Program-made: the position numbers and the translations under genes
NCBI RefSeq assembly: GCF_047495875.1
Contig: NC_092459.1
Span: forward strand, 38,049,490 to 38,113,489
Length of the DNA stretch: 64,000 nucleotides
Reading direction: 5' to 3'
Origin: Pithys albifrons albifrons
Taxonomy: Eukaryota > Chordata > Aves > Passeriformes > Thamnophilidae
Shown: positions 1 to 12,300 of the stretch, piece by piece
Layout: each line of letters begins with the position of its first letter
Numbering within the stretch: the stretch's first letter is position 1
The notes under the pieces: generated by a model
Database searches by the model: none
Seen by the model: the letters and a program-made list of their open reading frames with translations, nothing else
What the model was told of the DNA's origin: nothing

Positions 1-1063
1 AGACCTCATGGAAAGCATGCTGCAGTAAGCAGTCATTAGTGGGCCTCTCAACAGATTCACCTCTCTTTTTCTCTCAATTTATTATACTGTAATTTTTATC
101 ACAGCTGAGAAAAAGCAAGAAAAGTAATTTGTGAAACCTAGATCAGGATTGTAGCATATCTCCAAAATGATTTAATTTGTTAAAAAAAAAAAAGCTTATT
201 TGGCAAGGAGTCAGGAACACTAGTTTTCTGAGTTCTCTGTAGTCCTTCAGAGTTTTGTGTAGGCTTTCTCTCTTTCTGGGTATTTAAAATGGTTGACAGG
301 CATAAACATTCCTCATGGAAAACTATTGCGGCTGTTTGAAACATTTTCTGTTGTTGAATAAATACATAGATTCCTCTCTCCACATGTGTGTGTTATTTGT
401 CCATGGTGTGTATATGAATGAGATTATTCATGGAAATTAGAACAGCGCATCTGACTTCATTTGATGCCACATAAGATTTAGATGTCAAAACAAGGTCTTT
501 TTAAGGAAAATGAAGATACAGGGGATGGGCAGTAGAGTGTACATAAGCTTGACAAGGAACAAGTTCAACTTGACTGATGTGGAGGAATAAATTTGCTCTT
601 CTGTGAGCATTTTGAAAGTCTGTGCTCCCAAATTAAGTTCCTCTCAAGGTTTAATTTTTTTAAGGTTGAATGGGGAGAGTGTAAAGCTGCAGGCCTTTAG
701 AAAGAAAGAAACTTGTAACACACATTCCTTGGCATTCCAAACACAAAATTGTACACTACTCCTCTCTCATCATCTGAGATCTGAGCAGTCAGATTAAGTT
801 TTTAGACCTGAAGAGTACCTCGTAGGGTGAGAATTTCAGTATTTAAGTAAGTTATCATGAATGCTGCTTACCCTTAAAGAACAAGCGACTATTTTACTGA
901 ACACAGGGGAAATTAAAAAAAAATAATAAAAATCAACCCAAATAGAGTAGTTTTTTCACTTGTGTCTTCAAACCACTTTTATCCAGCAAGTGGTTTTCCA
1001 GTCTGCATGCCATTTTTCATTATTGATTTTTTAAGTTTCTCACTTTTAATAGCAAAAACTCTT

Positions 1064-1131
1064 CCTTATCTTTTTCTCTGTCTCCCTCTCTTTTTCTCCC
1101 CACCTGTTGCCCCCCTTTCTTCTTTAATTTT
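1064..1131. repeat. Pyrimidine-rich tract
   Basis: The plus strand is almost pure C/T for about 65 bases, with TCTC and CCCC runs. It is a polypyrimidine/polypurine low-complexity stretch with no sign of a mobile element around it. Confidence 0.6.
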
Positions 1132-2059
1132 AAATGTTCTGTTTATATGGAATGGCTTGTATTTTTATTCTCCCATCTGTCCAGACCTGGCTAAGTATGG
1201 TTGTGCAGTGTGGTAAAATTCATACCCTGTGCTCAGGCATCTTTCCAAAACAAATTTGATGTAGTGTAGATCTGGGTTTTCTGACATGTATACATGTGGT
1301 AGTAGTGGCAAGACTGGTTTCAATGAAGTGAAGGATGCTTGTGCTGCCTGTCAACTGAGCTGTATTTTCTAGTAGACTTCTGGATTAATAAAGAATAAAA
1401 ATCTCAGTCTACTGATGTTACAATTATTTTCCCAAATCTTTTTTTTACCAGGAGAAAGTTCCACTGAGTTCTTCCTCATTTCAGTGCATTCATACACAGT
1501 TTTTTCACTATTTCTGTTGCAGATACAATGTCACTTACGAAAGCTAAATAAGTAATCTATATCCAGAAATTCTACAAGCCTAAGAACTGGAGTGTTTGTG
1601 TAGATTATTAGAAAATACTTTCCAGTTTTTCTTGGGTGATTCATTCTTCATTCTATGTCCAGAATACACAATGGTTAGCATGACTGGGTCAACTCCCATA
1701 AAGCAGTTTGGATGCCACTGTCCTAATTCAGGCAATTAAAACATTCAGCTTGATACTGAAGCATCATGTCAGGACAAGTCATGTCAAAGATAAAAGTAAC
1801 ATCTGAATCTAAATACTTCAGAGGCAGCCATAGTGTTAACAATTGAGCCCTAGCACATGCAGACCACCCCTAGTCAATGCAAAGAAAGACTTTTTGAAAG
1901 TTTTAGAGAGAACCATTGTGTTAGTATCAAGTAGAGACTTTGTTATTCTTTAGTCTTGGATGGAGGCCATCATTGTTTCAAGAACTGATTAGATTTCTTA
2001 TTGATTTCTTCATAAAAACACAGCCAACAAGCTCATCAGTTGTACATTCTTGAGTGCCA

Positions 2060-2215
2060 TCTACTGGTACCTTCTCTATTACAAGCACATATACATATTT
2101 GCATGTGTGTATACTTGTTTAAACATGCACATATGCATAGATATGTATAGATACATAAGTATCTCCATATGCATGTATACAAATAAATGTATCTATAAGT
2201 CAGGCTGGTAATAAT
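2060..2215. repeat. Alternating TA/CA/TG-rich stretch
   Basis: Repeated short blocks such as ACATATAC, GCATGTGTGTATAC and ATGCATAGATATGTATAG give a degenerate, largely alternating purine/pyrimidine sequence. It is probably an old, diverged dinucleotide microsatellite. Long translated frames across it are repeat artefacts. Confidence 0.5.
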
Positions 2216-5200
2216 CAATTTACAATGTGCATTCACCCATTTAAGGGCTCTCATTTCATTGTTACTGTGCTTAGGAGTTAAAGCTACGTTAAGTTAGTGG
2301 AATTAATGAATCCAGTTTTCCTATGAGAATGTATCCTATATTCCTAACCAATTCCATGTCACTTCCCATATGCACAAAACTCACAGATCTGAGCTCCCAG
2401 TCTCCCTAGCATCATTCTGGCCTCTTCAAATTGACTGAGTTATAATTGTTCTTTCCTCAGAGGGAACAATAATTTCCGCTTTTACTCTGTCTCAAGAGTT
2501 GGCAAAAGTTTTAGAACATGCACATCTTTGAGCTACCTCTCCTTCTTGTCAGACCTCACTGGAACTGATCACTAAGGACAGAAAAGTTACCAGGTAGTCC
2601 TGTACAAATACAGAGACTGTAATCCCATCTCTCGTTTCATTTTAATTGCATTCACTTTCATGTGACTCATTTTAATTAATTGGTTGCCCTAATAATCATT
2701 AAACATGGCTTGACAGTTAAATAAATATATTATTTCCTCATGAAGGAAAGACCTTTTGCATTTATTTGGATCTTAGAAGTGAATTTTCAGGCACTGAGAA
2801 AGATGCCAATGCCATTGGCATTCATAAAGAAACAAGTAGGTGAAAATGAGGACAAACTTTTCCTACAGTAGTTCAGACATGTCTCGTTATTTTGTCATTG
2901 CAAATGGCATTTCCAGAAGATAAGCACTGAGTATTAGGTTCTGGCCTGCAACCAATTTCTTCCCAAAGCACTGTTAAAGAGATGATACTTGTCTGAAATC
3001 CATATTCAGGATTAATCTTTATCATCCCACAGAAAAATCTTCATCCTGTTTCTACCAGATAATTGCAAATAAATATGAGAAAAATATATACACTTTGCAG
3101 ATTAGGTAGGATTGTAGAGGCTACATATCTGTGATCTGTCTAGATGATGAAGTGTAGCTTTATCAATTTACTGAATGTAACTACTAATTCCAAACTATCA
3201 GTCAACAACCAAGTGACAATCATTTGTGTCTTTTCAGTGTGGTCCCTACTGCATGGATTTCATGCTTCTGTTTGTTAAGGCCTGAGAAAAAAAAACATTT
3301 TTCTTTTCATCTTTCAGAGGTAAACTTCAGTGCTGAGCCCAGGACACAGGCAGTTGTGAAAGATCTGTAGAAATATCATTCAGAAAGAAAAACTACAGTT
3401 TATAAAATACAAAAAAAACTCCTGTAACCATGACATTATCCATTTGCTAAACTGAAAAGCAGCAATCCTGTTATCCTGTTATCCTTTTGAAAAAATGTGC
3501 TTAATCTCACAAATTCAAGTAGTTCCAGCAAAGTTCTATGTAACAAATAAACACTAAGAAATGCTAGAGTTCACATCTAATTTTAAGCTAGTATAAAACA
3601 AGGAAATGTAACAACTAATGGAGAGAAGAGAAATAAAGTAAAAATATATCGGCTTATGCACATTTTTCCTCTTTCACTTCTAATTTTACTTTTACAGTAA
3701 ACCTCTACCTATTTCAAATTTTATAAAATCTGTTCTGCCTTTGAATTGATTGTTTTAATTTTTGACTCTTTCTAAAATTGTGCTTAAGAGTTTTATTTTC
3801 CTTCAAGGCATCTGAATCATCTTCTGAAATACGTTATATTCTACATATTTGCTTTTAATTTTAAATTAAATCAAAATAGAATAGAAACATAAATTAAAAC
3901 CATTATATGGTTTCCTGTTAACCACTTTCTTCCCTTTATATAGTTCTACTCTACTTGCCCCATTTAAACAGTCACAAACTACAAGCAAACAGTTAGGAAA
4001 AATGTACCAGTGGTTCTCTGTAAAGCTGCATTCATGTAACATATATCCACTCCACTTACCCCCAAAATAGCTAGTATTAATGATACTAGAGGTCAATGGA
4101 AACACAACTATTGATTTTGATGAGCTTTGGATTAAGATCAAAAGAAACTGGGCTTTAATAGGTCATTTCCCATGGTGGGTGAAATAAGATTTTCACCCAC
4201 TGCCGAATCACAAACGAAGAACAGTATCATGACTTATTGTTTAACCCTATCCTGACTAGAAAAGAATATAATTTTTGTTGTAAATAGGGTTTCGAGCATA
4301 ATGCATAAAAAAATCTCTATGGCACAAAATCAGCTCCATGCATTATGATTTGATAGTATGAAAATTGTGAAGAACTGCTCATCAGGTAAACAAATACTCT
4401 TTAATTTATCTCACCATATATTTTAACATTTTACCTTTATGTTTTACTAAAGACATCAAATATGATTTCTGCTTGTTATAACAGGAAAGTACACACATAT
4501 ACAGTTAAATGAATCATGTTTTCCTTTACAGTTTGTTATAGCAACTCATAGCTTTCTGAAACTATTTCAGATTTAAATTTTGTAGGTTTATTCTCTCTGA
4601 ATATGATGTTTATTGGTTCTTCTATTATCCTTATTGCTGGTTATTATTTTTGGTGTGATTTATGCAAAATATTTGACAAAATCTGAAAGATAACCAAAAC
4701 AGGGGAGAGGAAGACTATGTTTTATTTTATACAAGTATTCGTGTTTTTTAAGATTGTTCAACAGCTTTAATGCTTCAAATATTGATAATAAAACTTAAAT
4801 TTTCCTCTGCATTATATTTATTTTAAGTGTCTTTAAATGTTCCCAGAAAAAAAAGGGTTAAAATTCAAGAACCAATAATATGATAGTAGCCTCTGATATT
4901 TGAGAAATATTATCTGGTGCTGTAATTAAAGTCTGTGATAATGAATATATGCAGAGACAAAGTTGGAGTTTTGTGTTCTGCAGAGCAGAGTGAATACTTA
5001 GGACAACTGTTTAGGAAATAACACCATACAAAATGAATGCACTATTTGATGAGCAATAGAACTGATCCGAGGGAAAAAATGGGGACTGTGTTACAATTTT
5101 AGCAATAAATGCCCAAACTACTAGTAGACTGTGTTATCTGCCTAATAAGAAGACACCATAAAGTATGTGTGATGTAACACTGCAACCTCATTCATCTTTT

Positions 5201-5281
5201 TACATCAGTTCTATAAAATGGAATAAAAATTCAGGGGTTAGATTTTATTTCTGGTCATACTTAAAACTTGTCACTAGTATG

Positions 5282-5370
5282 TTATCAATAGATGTCTTTT
5301 TAAATGTTATGAAATGAAATATTTTTTATCAATAGATGTCTTTTTAAATGTTATGAAATGAAATATTTTT
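5282..5370. repeat. 44-bp direct tandem duplication (2 copies)
   Basis: The unit beginning TTATCAATAGATG and ending in an A/T run occurs twice head to tail with a period of exactly 44 bases (the ATCAATAG motif starts at 5284 and 5328). The copies look identical until the terminal T run. The duplication is therefore recent. It is followed directly by a long pyrimidine tract. Confidence 0.9.
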
Positions 5371-5375
5371 TTCAA

Positions 5376-5435
5376 CCTTCCTTTCTTTTTTCTTCCCTTT
5401 TTTTTTTTTCTTTTCTTTTTCTTTTTTTTTTCCCA
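5376..5435. repeat. T/C low-complexity tract
   Basis: About 60 bases of T with interspersed C (blocks of TTTTC) directly after the 44-bp duplication. It is simple polypyrimidine with no coding potential. Confidence 0.75.
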
Positions 5436-7340
5436 ATTTAATTTACACTTTGAAGTTTACTCTCGGCCTTTAATTACCTTTGATGGACTGGTAAGACATT
5501 TTCCATGGAACAGTTCATAGGCTAATATATCACAAGTGAGAAATCTTCTGCTTAAAGCATCATTTTAAAGCAATGTTTAAAAGGGAAAAGACACATCACA
5601 TTAACATACACTTCATAATAGAATTTCACAGCTTTTAAATAAGCTGGCAGGCGCTTTTTTCCCGCTTTTAAATTTTTTTTCTTTCCCCTCCCAGAGACAG
5701 CTGCCCATTCCTGTTCATGTATGTTTTCTGCCAATACTCTGATGTCTTTATTTAGGGAATTATAAAGAATTGCTTGGAGTCTTCTGCAGTTTCAAAAAAA
5801 CTTGTCATTGAAGGGTAGGTGGATAAAACTTATTCAGAAGACAGATGACAGCTTTTCATCTGGGGATCATAGAGAAAGATGCTTCCTTATATAAAAATAG
5901 ATGCTGCAATGTTGTTTGCTCCTCACATTTTACAGCATCCAGTCATTCTTAAAAAGAAAGAATATCCTTAAAATTGTGGAGTCAGCAGAATCCTACAAAC
6001 CTCATTCAGCCAAACTGGTATTTTTACAATTATTACTATTTTACACAGAAAGGCATGCATAGTTGGCTCCTAGAAGAAACAGATTGTTCTCACAGCCATC
6101 CCTCCTATCCTTCAAGAAACAAGACTAGCCTGAATCAAAACACCTCACATGAATTTTGTTTCATAAAGTGACCATTTGAATTGCATTTGTCCACAATTTT
6201 TTTTTCCCCTGCATCAGAATGTTGTTAAAGAGGCAGGGAAAAAAGCAACATTGTGATCATTATTAAATAAGCTGTCATCCTATTTAACTGAATTGAGTGA
6301 TTTAAATGTCACTATAATGAGCTGTTTGGAGTTTATTTTTTAAAATTATAATCTGTTAATTAACGATTAATGTTTGCCTTTAAGACATAGCCCACTGCAG
6401 GAGGTACTGGTGAGGCATTTTGACTCAGCAGGAGTGCTAGGCAGTAGTTAACAGAGAATAAGCAACCGGGACAGATTCTCAGCTGGTTAGGATTTAACTT
6501 TGTATTTTCTAGAGTAGAAAAGAAACTATACTTTCATATGGAAATAGGTCACCAAGCGTCTTTCAGCAAGTGGGGATAGGGTAGGGTTGTAACATGGGAG
6601 GGTACTAGGCAATTGTATTCTCCGGGGATGGAAAAGAAGTGATAATGTTGGAGTTTTATTAGAAATAAAGACAAGCTGGGATGAACCATTTAACTGAACT
6701 GCTGCTACCAGTTATACCAAGTACTGAAGGAACGAGGTTTTCAAACATAAATAAAGGACAAAGAAGCAACATTTATACTTACACATTGGCAGTAGGGGAG
6801 TTATAAAGGTTATCACTTTTACTTCTTATGAAAGTTTGATGTCTGGCTGAAGTAGTTCAGCCACTGAAAATTTCAACCAGAAATGTGAAGTAAATATGCT
6901 CGTATTTGCTAAGTTGACATCAAATTATTCTATTAATCTGGTTATCAAGTTGCTGCTTTCTCCCAGATGGACTAATGCACTCTTATTAAATATGTGAATA
7001 ATTGCAAAGGTTTGTTTCTTTTTTAGATATCAGTCTCTGAGTTATCTGATTCAGAGCCAACCATTTCATTTAGGTCCTCAGTGAAGAGGTTTTTTTGGGA
7101 AGTTCAGATTATCCCCTGTTATTCCTGACCACACACTTGTGTAGATGTCATTGGTCCCCATAGTACCAGAATTTTTCCAATCCTCTACGGATAGAAACTG
7201 GATATTTTAATTTAAAATAGGTGCATGCACCTCACTACACACACACTCATAAAAGGTGTTTATGTGGTTTTTGTAATTTCATTCAAACTCTACATACCAG
7301 AAAGTGATTGTTAAACGTTGTCTGAACTTTTTATTTTACT

Positions 7341-7353
7341 TTTTTTTTTTTTT
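7341..7353. repeat. Poly-T run
   Basis: Thirteen consecutive T residues. No adjacent pseudogene or transposon body is recognised, so it is listed only as a homopolymer. Confidence 0.7.
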
Positions 7354-8639
7354 AACTTAGTAGTTAAAGCTAGTGGCTACAGGTTCCTTGGATAATGTCA
7401 GAACTTAGAGATTACACAACTGGCATTTTGTTTCATCTCACCCAGTTTATACTGGGAAGAAACCTCAAACCTATTGGTTCTGCTTGCTCTCATGAAGAGT
7501 TAGAGGATAGCAAATATGTCTGTCTTGTAAATGAAGACCAAGTAAACATTAGAACCAAAATCAAATTACTTCTAATTAAAAATGCATGTGACTGTATGTA
7601 GAGGGATTGTTTCACACTACAGACAAATGTCTTTTATTTTCCTTTTCACACTGGTGTGTTCATCAGCTGAATTTTCTTTCCCTTTTCTGTTTACACCAGT
7701 TCTTATAGAAATATTAAGCTGAATTTAGTAATAATAAAAAGTGCATCTGCTGTAGCTGGAACTTGTAGAAAGACTTCCTCCGTGTTGTGCTCATGTTTCC
7801 AGCCACCTGAATGCTTCACTCACCCTGCCTATATGTACACAGAGTTATGCATAATCATGGACCCAGAGTGGATAATTTGCATTTGTATTCTGTATTTTTA
7901 TGCCTCTAGTCTTATATACAGATTTCTTTCTTCACTGAATTAGAATTTCCTAAAATATCAAGTCACTGTCTAAAGTTCTCACCATATTCCATGGGGTTTT
8001 TTTCCTGTTTCTTTGTCTAAAATATATTTTTAAAATACATCTGTAAACAAAATGTAGTAGTATAAGCAAAATTAAAGCATGATGAAGTTCAGTACAAAGA
8101 GAACTTGTTAAAACAAAACAAAACAAACTTAAGTGATTAAATAAAAAATAATGCAGAAAGTGGAGCAGACAAAGTAAGAGGAATGTATATTTTTGGTTAT
8201 GTGTAAACATCAAGCCTGTAATTTAAACACAGCCATTAGCTATGCTAGGTGACACAGGACAGCTTGTGCTCATGCTACCAGAATCTCTACCTAATTAATG
8301 AGAACTGCTGTGGCCTATACTAGCAATTGATCTGTCTCCAGGAAGTCTGTTGAAAAATAATGGTTGGCTTCAGCCAAAACTGCTCAAGAACCAATGCTAA
8401 TAACATGAGGTGATAGGTGAATAACTGGTTTTGAGAGGATAACTATACACTACTTGCAAACAGAGCTTCTTCTGCGGAGCTGCTAGTACGGAATTGCACA
8501 TTCTCTAACAAGCTCCTGTTTCACCTGTGCAGTTTTGGATCACCTCGGGTGCTTTCTGGTTGAGCTCTCAAATGTGCCTTCAAAATACATCATTCTTGGT
8601 GTCTTCAATACTAAATGGAACATGTACAACATGGTGTGA

Positions 8640-9312
8640 CAGAATCATAGAATATGGTGAGTTGGAAAGGACTCACAAGAAACATTTAGTCCAACCCTTA
8701 GCCCAGCACAGGAACATCCCCAAGTCACACCATGTGCCTAAAAGTACCATCCAAATGCTTCTTGAACTCTGTCAGGCTTGTTGCTCTGACCGCTTCTCTG
8801 GGGAGCCTGTTCCAGTGCCCAATCACCCTTGGAGTAAAGAATCTTTTTCAAGTACCCAGCCTAAACTTCCCCTGACAACTTCAGGACATTCCCTTGGGTC
8901 CTGTCACTGGTCACCACAGAGAAGAGATCAGTGCCTGCCCCTGCTCTTCTCATCCCAAAGAAGTTGTAGACTGCAATGAGGTCTCCCCTCAGTCTCCTTC
9001 ATGCTGGACAGACCAAGTGCCCTCAGCTGCTCCTCATACGGCTTCCTCTCAAGGTCCTTCACCATCTTCGTTGCCCTCAGGACACTCTCTAATGGTTTAA
9101 TATCTTTTTTATATTGTGGTGCCCAAGACTGCACAAAATATTATTCAAGTTGAGGCTGCCCCAGTGCAGAGCAGAAGCAGAGCAGGACAATACTCTCCCT
9201 CAGCTGGCTGGCGATGCTGTGCCTGATGCCCCCACAGGACACGGTTGGCTCTCCTGGCTGCCAGGGCACTGCTGACTCATGTTCAGCTTGCCATTGATCA
9301 GTGTCAAACTAG
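8640..9312 (-). mobile_element. CR1 LINE, 5'-truncated 3' end, minus strand
   Basis: This is a copy of the avian CR1 non-LTR retrotransposon inserted in reverse. The plus strand begins with AATCATAGAAT, the complement of the CR1 3'-terminal ATTCTATG octamer. The GGAAAGGACT...AGTCCAACCC block that marks CR1 tails follows. Further in come GGGGAGCCTGTTCCAGTGCCC, GAGGTCTCCCCTCAGTCTCC and a GTTGGCTCTCCTGGCTGCC block, all typical of the CR1 3' third. On the minus strand 8928-9134 still reads as the decayed C-terminal end of the CR1 ORF2 reverse transcriptase (motifs KMVKDLE and [10 protein letters not shown]), and then the frame is lost. The element is truncated at its 5' end near 9312, as usual for CR1. 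No target-site duplication is apparent, also usual for CR1. Family assignment is secure; the subfamily is not determined. Confidence 0.95.
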
Positions 9313-12300
9313 GCACATGGGATATCTCATGTATTCTCTATTCTCTGATATGAAATTTGAATTTTTTCTTGAGACAGAAAAAAAATTCATATTGTATCAG
9401 AAACAACAATTACAGTTCTTGATTCTACTAAAAGTTATTATATAATTTTTAGTTTTATTTTTTCTTTACCAGAAAGTCTGCCACATTGAATTTCACATGA
9501 TTATTTCCAACACTTCGGTTATCACAATGCAGTCTTCACAGAAATAAAATAACAATTTTTTTCTATTCACTATAAAGGGTAAATTCAGAGATAACAGTGA
9601 TCTGGGAATTTAGGAATTGTGCTAAATTCATATGGTAATGAACATCTGTGAAGTTTTGATGACTCCCTTGCTCAAAAGGATGCAGTTCCCAGGTTTCATT
9701 ATTGTCTTTGAAAACTTGCAGGAAGTCCCACAGTGAACACTGATGACAGACAACACAGGCCGGTTTAAGCAGACTCCCAGTAAGATATAGGGCAATGAAA
9801 GGCTATATCCCAGTGTGATACAGCAACTATTGTCTAATATGTGGAAAAATTCTCAATATTTTAACGTTTTAATGACATACTCAAACATTAATGAAAACAT
9901 AACTTAATGAATCACCTTGAGTGCTATTGTAATTTTTTGCTTGTTTGTTTGTTTTTCTTTGTTTGCTGAAGTGGCACAAATCAAGCCACCTGCTAGGAAA
10001 CTACTGAATGGCTTAATTCCTTTCCTTTGCCTCTCCTCCCACTCTTCCCTTGACAGATAAGACCTTTTTCACGTGTGTTCTGAGAATTTCAGAGCATATT
10101 TTCCTAATCAACTGTATTAAGACACTCAGACATTCATACTGGAGGATTTTATTTTTAAAATATGAATACCTCCCTCTCAAGTTATTTTGTCACTGGGCTT
10201 GCGCCAATGCAGTTTAATATGTCCAATGGATTCAAAGTGATAAAAGCACCAAGAAGGACTTTTGAAAGGGAAGTTATACAATATTGGCTTTTCAACGAGT
10301 TATGGAAAAGCCACAGTAGGGTAGGATAACACAGAAGGTCCAAATGCATGCTACTAATGCAGCATAAAAACAGAAAGGGCTAGGGAAGACAATGAGAGGT
10401 GAAAAGTGTGTTGCAGGTGAAAACAACCAAACTGCTGTAGTGTGAAACATTCTCTCTGAAGGAAAAAAAAAATCTAAATTCTTGGAACAAAAGGAAAAGA
10501 GCCCATGCAAAGGCAACACATGTTATGTTTGGTCCATGGAAACCTGTACTGACAGGAGTGTGAATGTAAGCTGCCTAGATGGGGAAACAGGTATTTGGAG
10601 AGTGGCATCAATGGACTAGCACTATGTTTAGCCATCTTGACCTTCTGTATGGGTCGTGACCACCACTAATCTTACTGAACAGTCCGCAGCAGGAATTTTT
10701 GCACTAAAGCTCACCAAAGGCTCTTTGTACAGGGTTGCCTGTGTTTCTTAAGCCATGTTAATTTTAAATAAAAAATATTTCCTTCCTGAGAGGAACATGG
10801 ACTCACCACATGATGCTTTTGAATTCATCTTTTTTCCCTCCTCAGCTGTTTCACCAAGAAGCTTATTTGCAAGGATCTTTACAATCACTCACAGATTAAT
10901 GAACTTTTGACAGGGTTAAAAAACATGGAAGTATTTTTTGAACAGGTGAGATATTTGCTTTTTGTAAGCCTAATGATAATTTACCTTATGACCCTTAGAA
11001 AGTTAAATCCAGGTCATAGCAGAAAAGATTTAGAGACACTGCATTTTTGTGCACATTTTTCATGACTGCGGATTATATTATACATTTAAATTTTTAATTT
11101 GTGTCCAGTTGTCCAGCTCTTCCCAGAGTCTGTAGTTTCTGAAGACACAATCTTAAAAAAAGCTAAAAAAAAAAGGATTTACAGGTTGATAACAAGAGTA
11201 TCAGGGATTTTTATAGTTAATAACATTTTTATTGTAGAGATCTTTATCTTCGGCCTTCAGGGTTTATGGGTTCTGTGATATCAAAGATGAGGAAGAGACC
11301 TAACTATAAATGCAGATTTTTCTACACTCTCTTGCTCTTTGCTCTTAGATCTTTTTTTTCTGTTGCTCTTTGAGCTGGCCTCAATAGGAGACATTCTATC
11401 AAACCTGATAGATTTCAAGTTTAATTTATCCCAACAATTATTTTTTTCTATGAGTCCTTACAAATCTGTTTTAACTTTCACGAAGTTTGGCTGAGCTATG
11501 AATCTCCTTTCCAATAATTTAGCTTTCTTAAATCCTATGTAGTTTAAATGGTTCTAAATTTTGTTGGAGGGATTATTCTTTTAATTGTTGTTATACAATG
11601 GATATTTCATAATCTGTATTCACTGTACAATCATAGAAAAATTTTTAATCCTAAATTAGATGTTGAATAATAATTAAAACTGCTGAAGACTTGATTAAGA
11701 GTTTTCAGGGATTAGACATGAGAATTAAAGATGGCTATTGGAACTGGGGGCAAATTCAAGGACTTAAAACACCTTAACAAGGGGAAAAAATAGATCAACC
11801 CCTCACATCCCAAATGAAAGAAAACGTAACATGTTTTTCAAAGTGATTAAGAAATTTATTGGACTAAAGAATATCTCCAGGAAGCAGTCTAAAAAAGCCA
11901 CATAGAAACAATAGAACACACTTTCTGAGCTCCACAGAGTCCATTGTGTATTGTGGGGGACGTAAACTCTGATTAGTTTCAGAGCGAGTGTTAAATTCCT
12001 GAACTGTTAAAGAAAAGTGGCAGGAGGCAGGGTGGGAGAGGGTGGGGATAAGAGGGTGTCTGTGTCATATCAAATAAAGAAGTGGAGTAAAAGAAAACTT
12101 TGATGAGAAAGAGAAAATCAGGAAGTGAAGGCTGAATTTTATTTCTCATCACAAATGTGACCTGTTTATAGAGTAAGCAAGTACCCAAACTTCTTTTTTT
12201 TCCACAAAAAAAGTTACTTTAAAAAAAAACCACTTTTATAGAAATCAAAGGGAGAACATGTTGCACAGTATCATAAATATTTTGGAAATGAGTGAAAATA

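Larger units (their letters stand above)
1..8639. other. AT-rich unique DNA, no gene recognised
   Basis: No reading frame here resembles a known protein. The frames are short, strand-random and rich in residues encoded by AT-rich triplets. I see only scattered homopolymer and pyrimidine tracts, an alternating purine/pyrimidine stretch and a 44-bp duplication, listed separately. The block at about 6290-6440 (homeobox-like TAATTA cores) and the one at about 2640-2770 have the look of conserved non-coding DNA, but this cannot be shown from one sequence. Confidence 0.6.

Noticed and set aside
4175..4200. 10-bp inverted repeat GTGGGTGAAA / TTTCACCCAC
   Set aside because: Expected by chance at this window size and not linked to any element.
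8527..8979. Plus-strand frame of 150 codons
   Set aside because: It lies across and antisense to the CR1 element at 8640-9312, so it is a shadow of the transposon.
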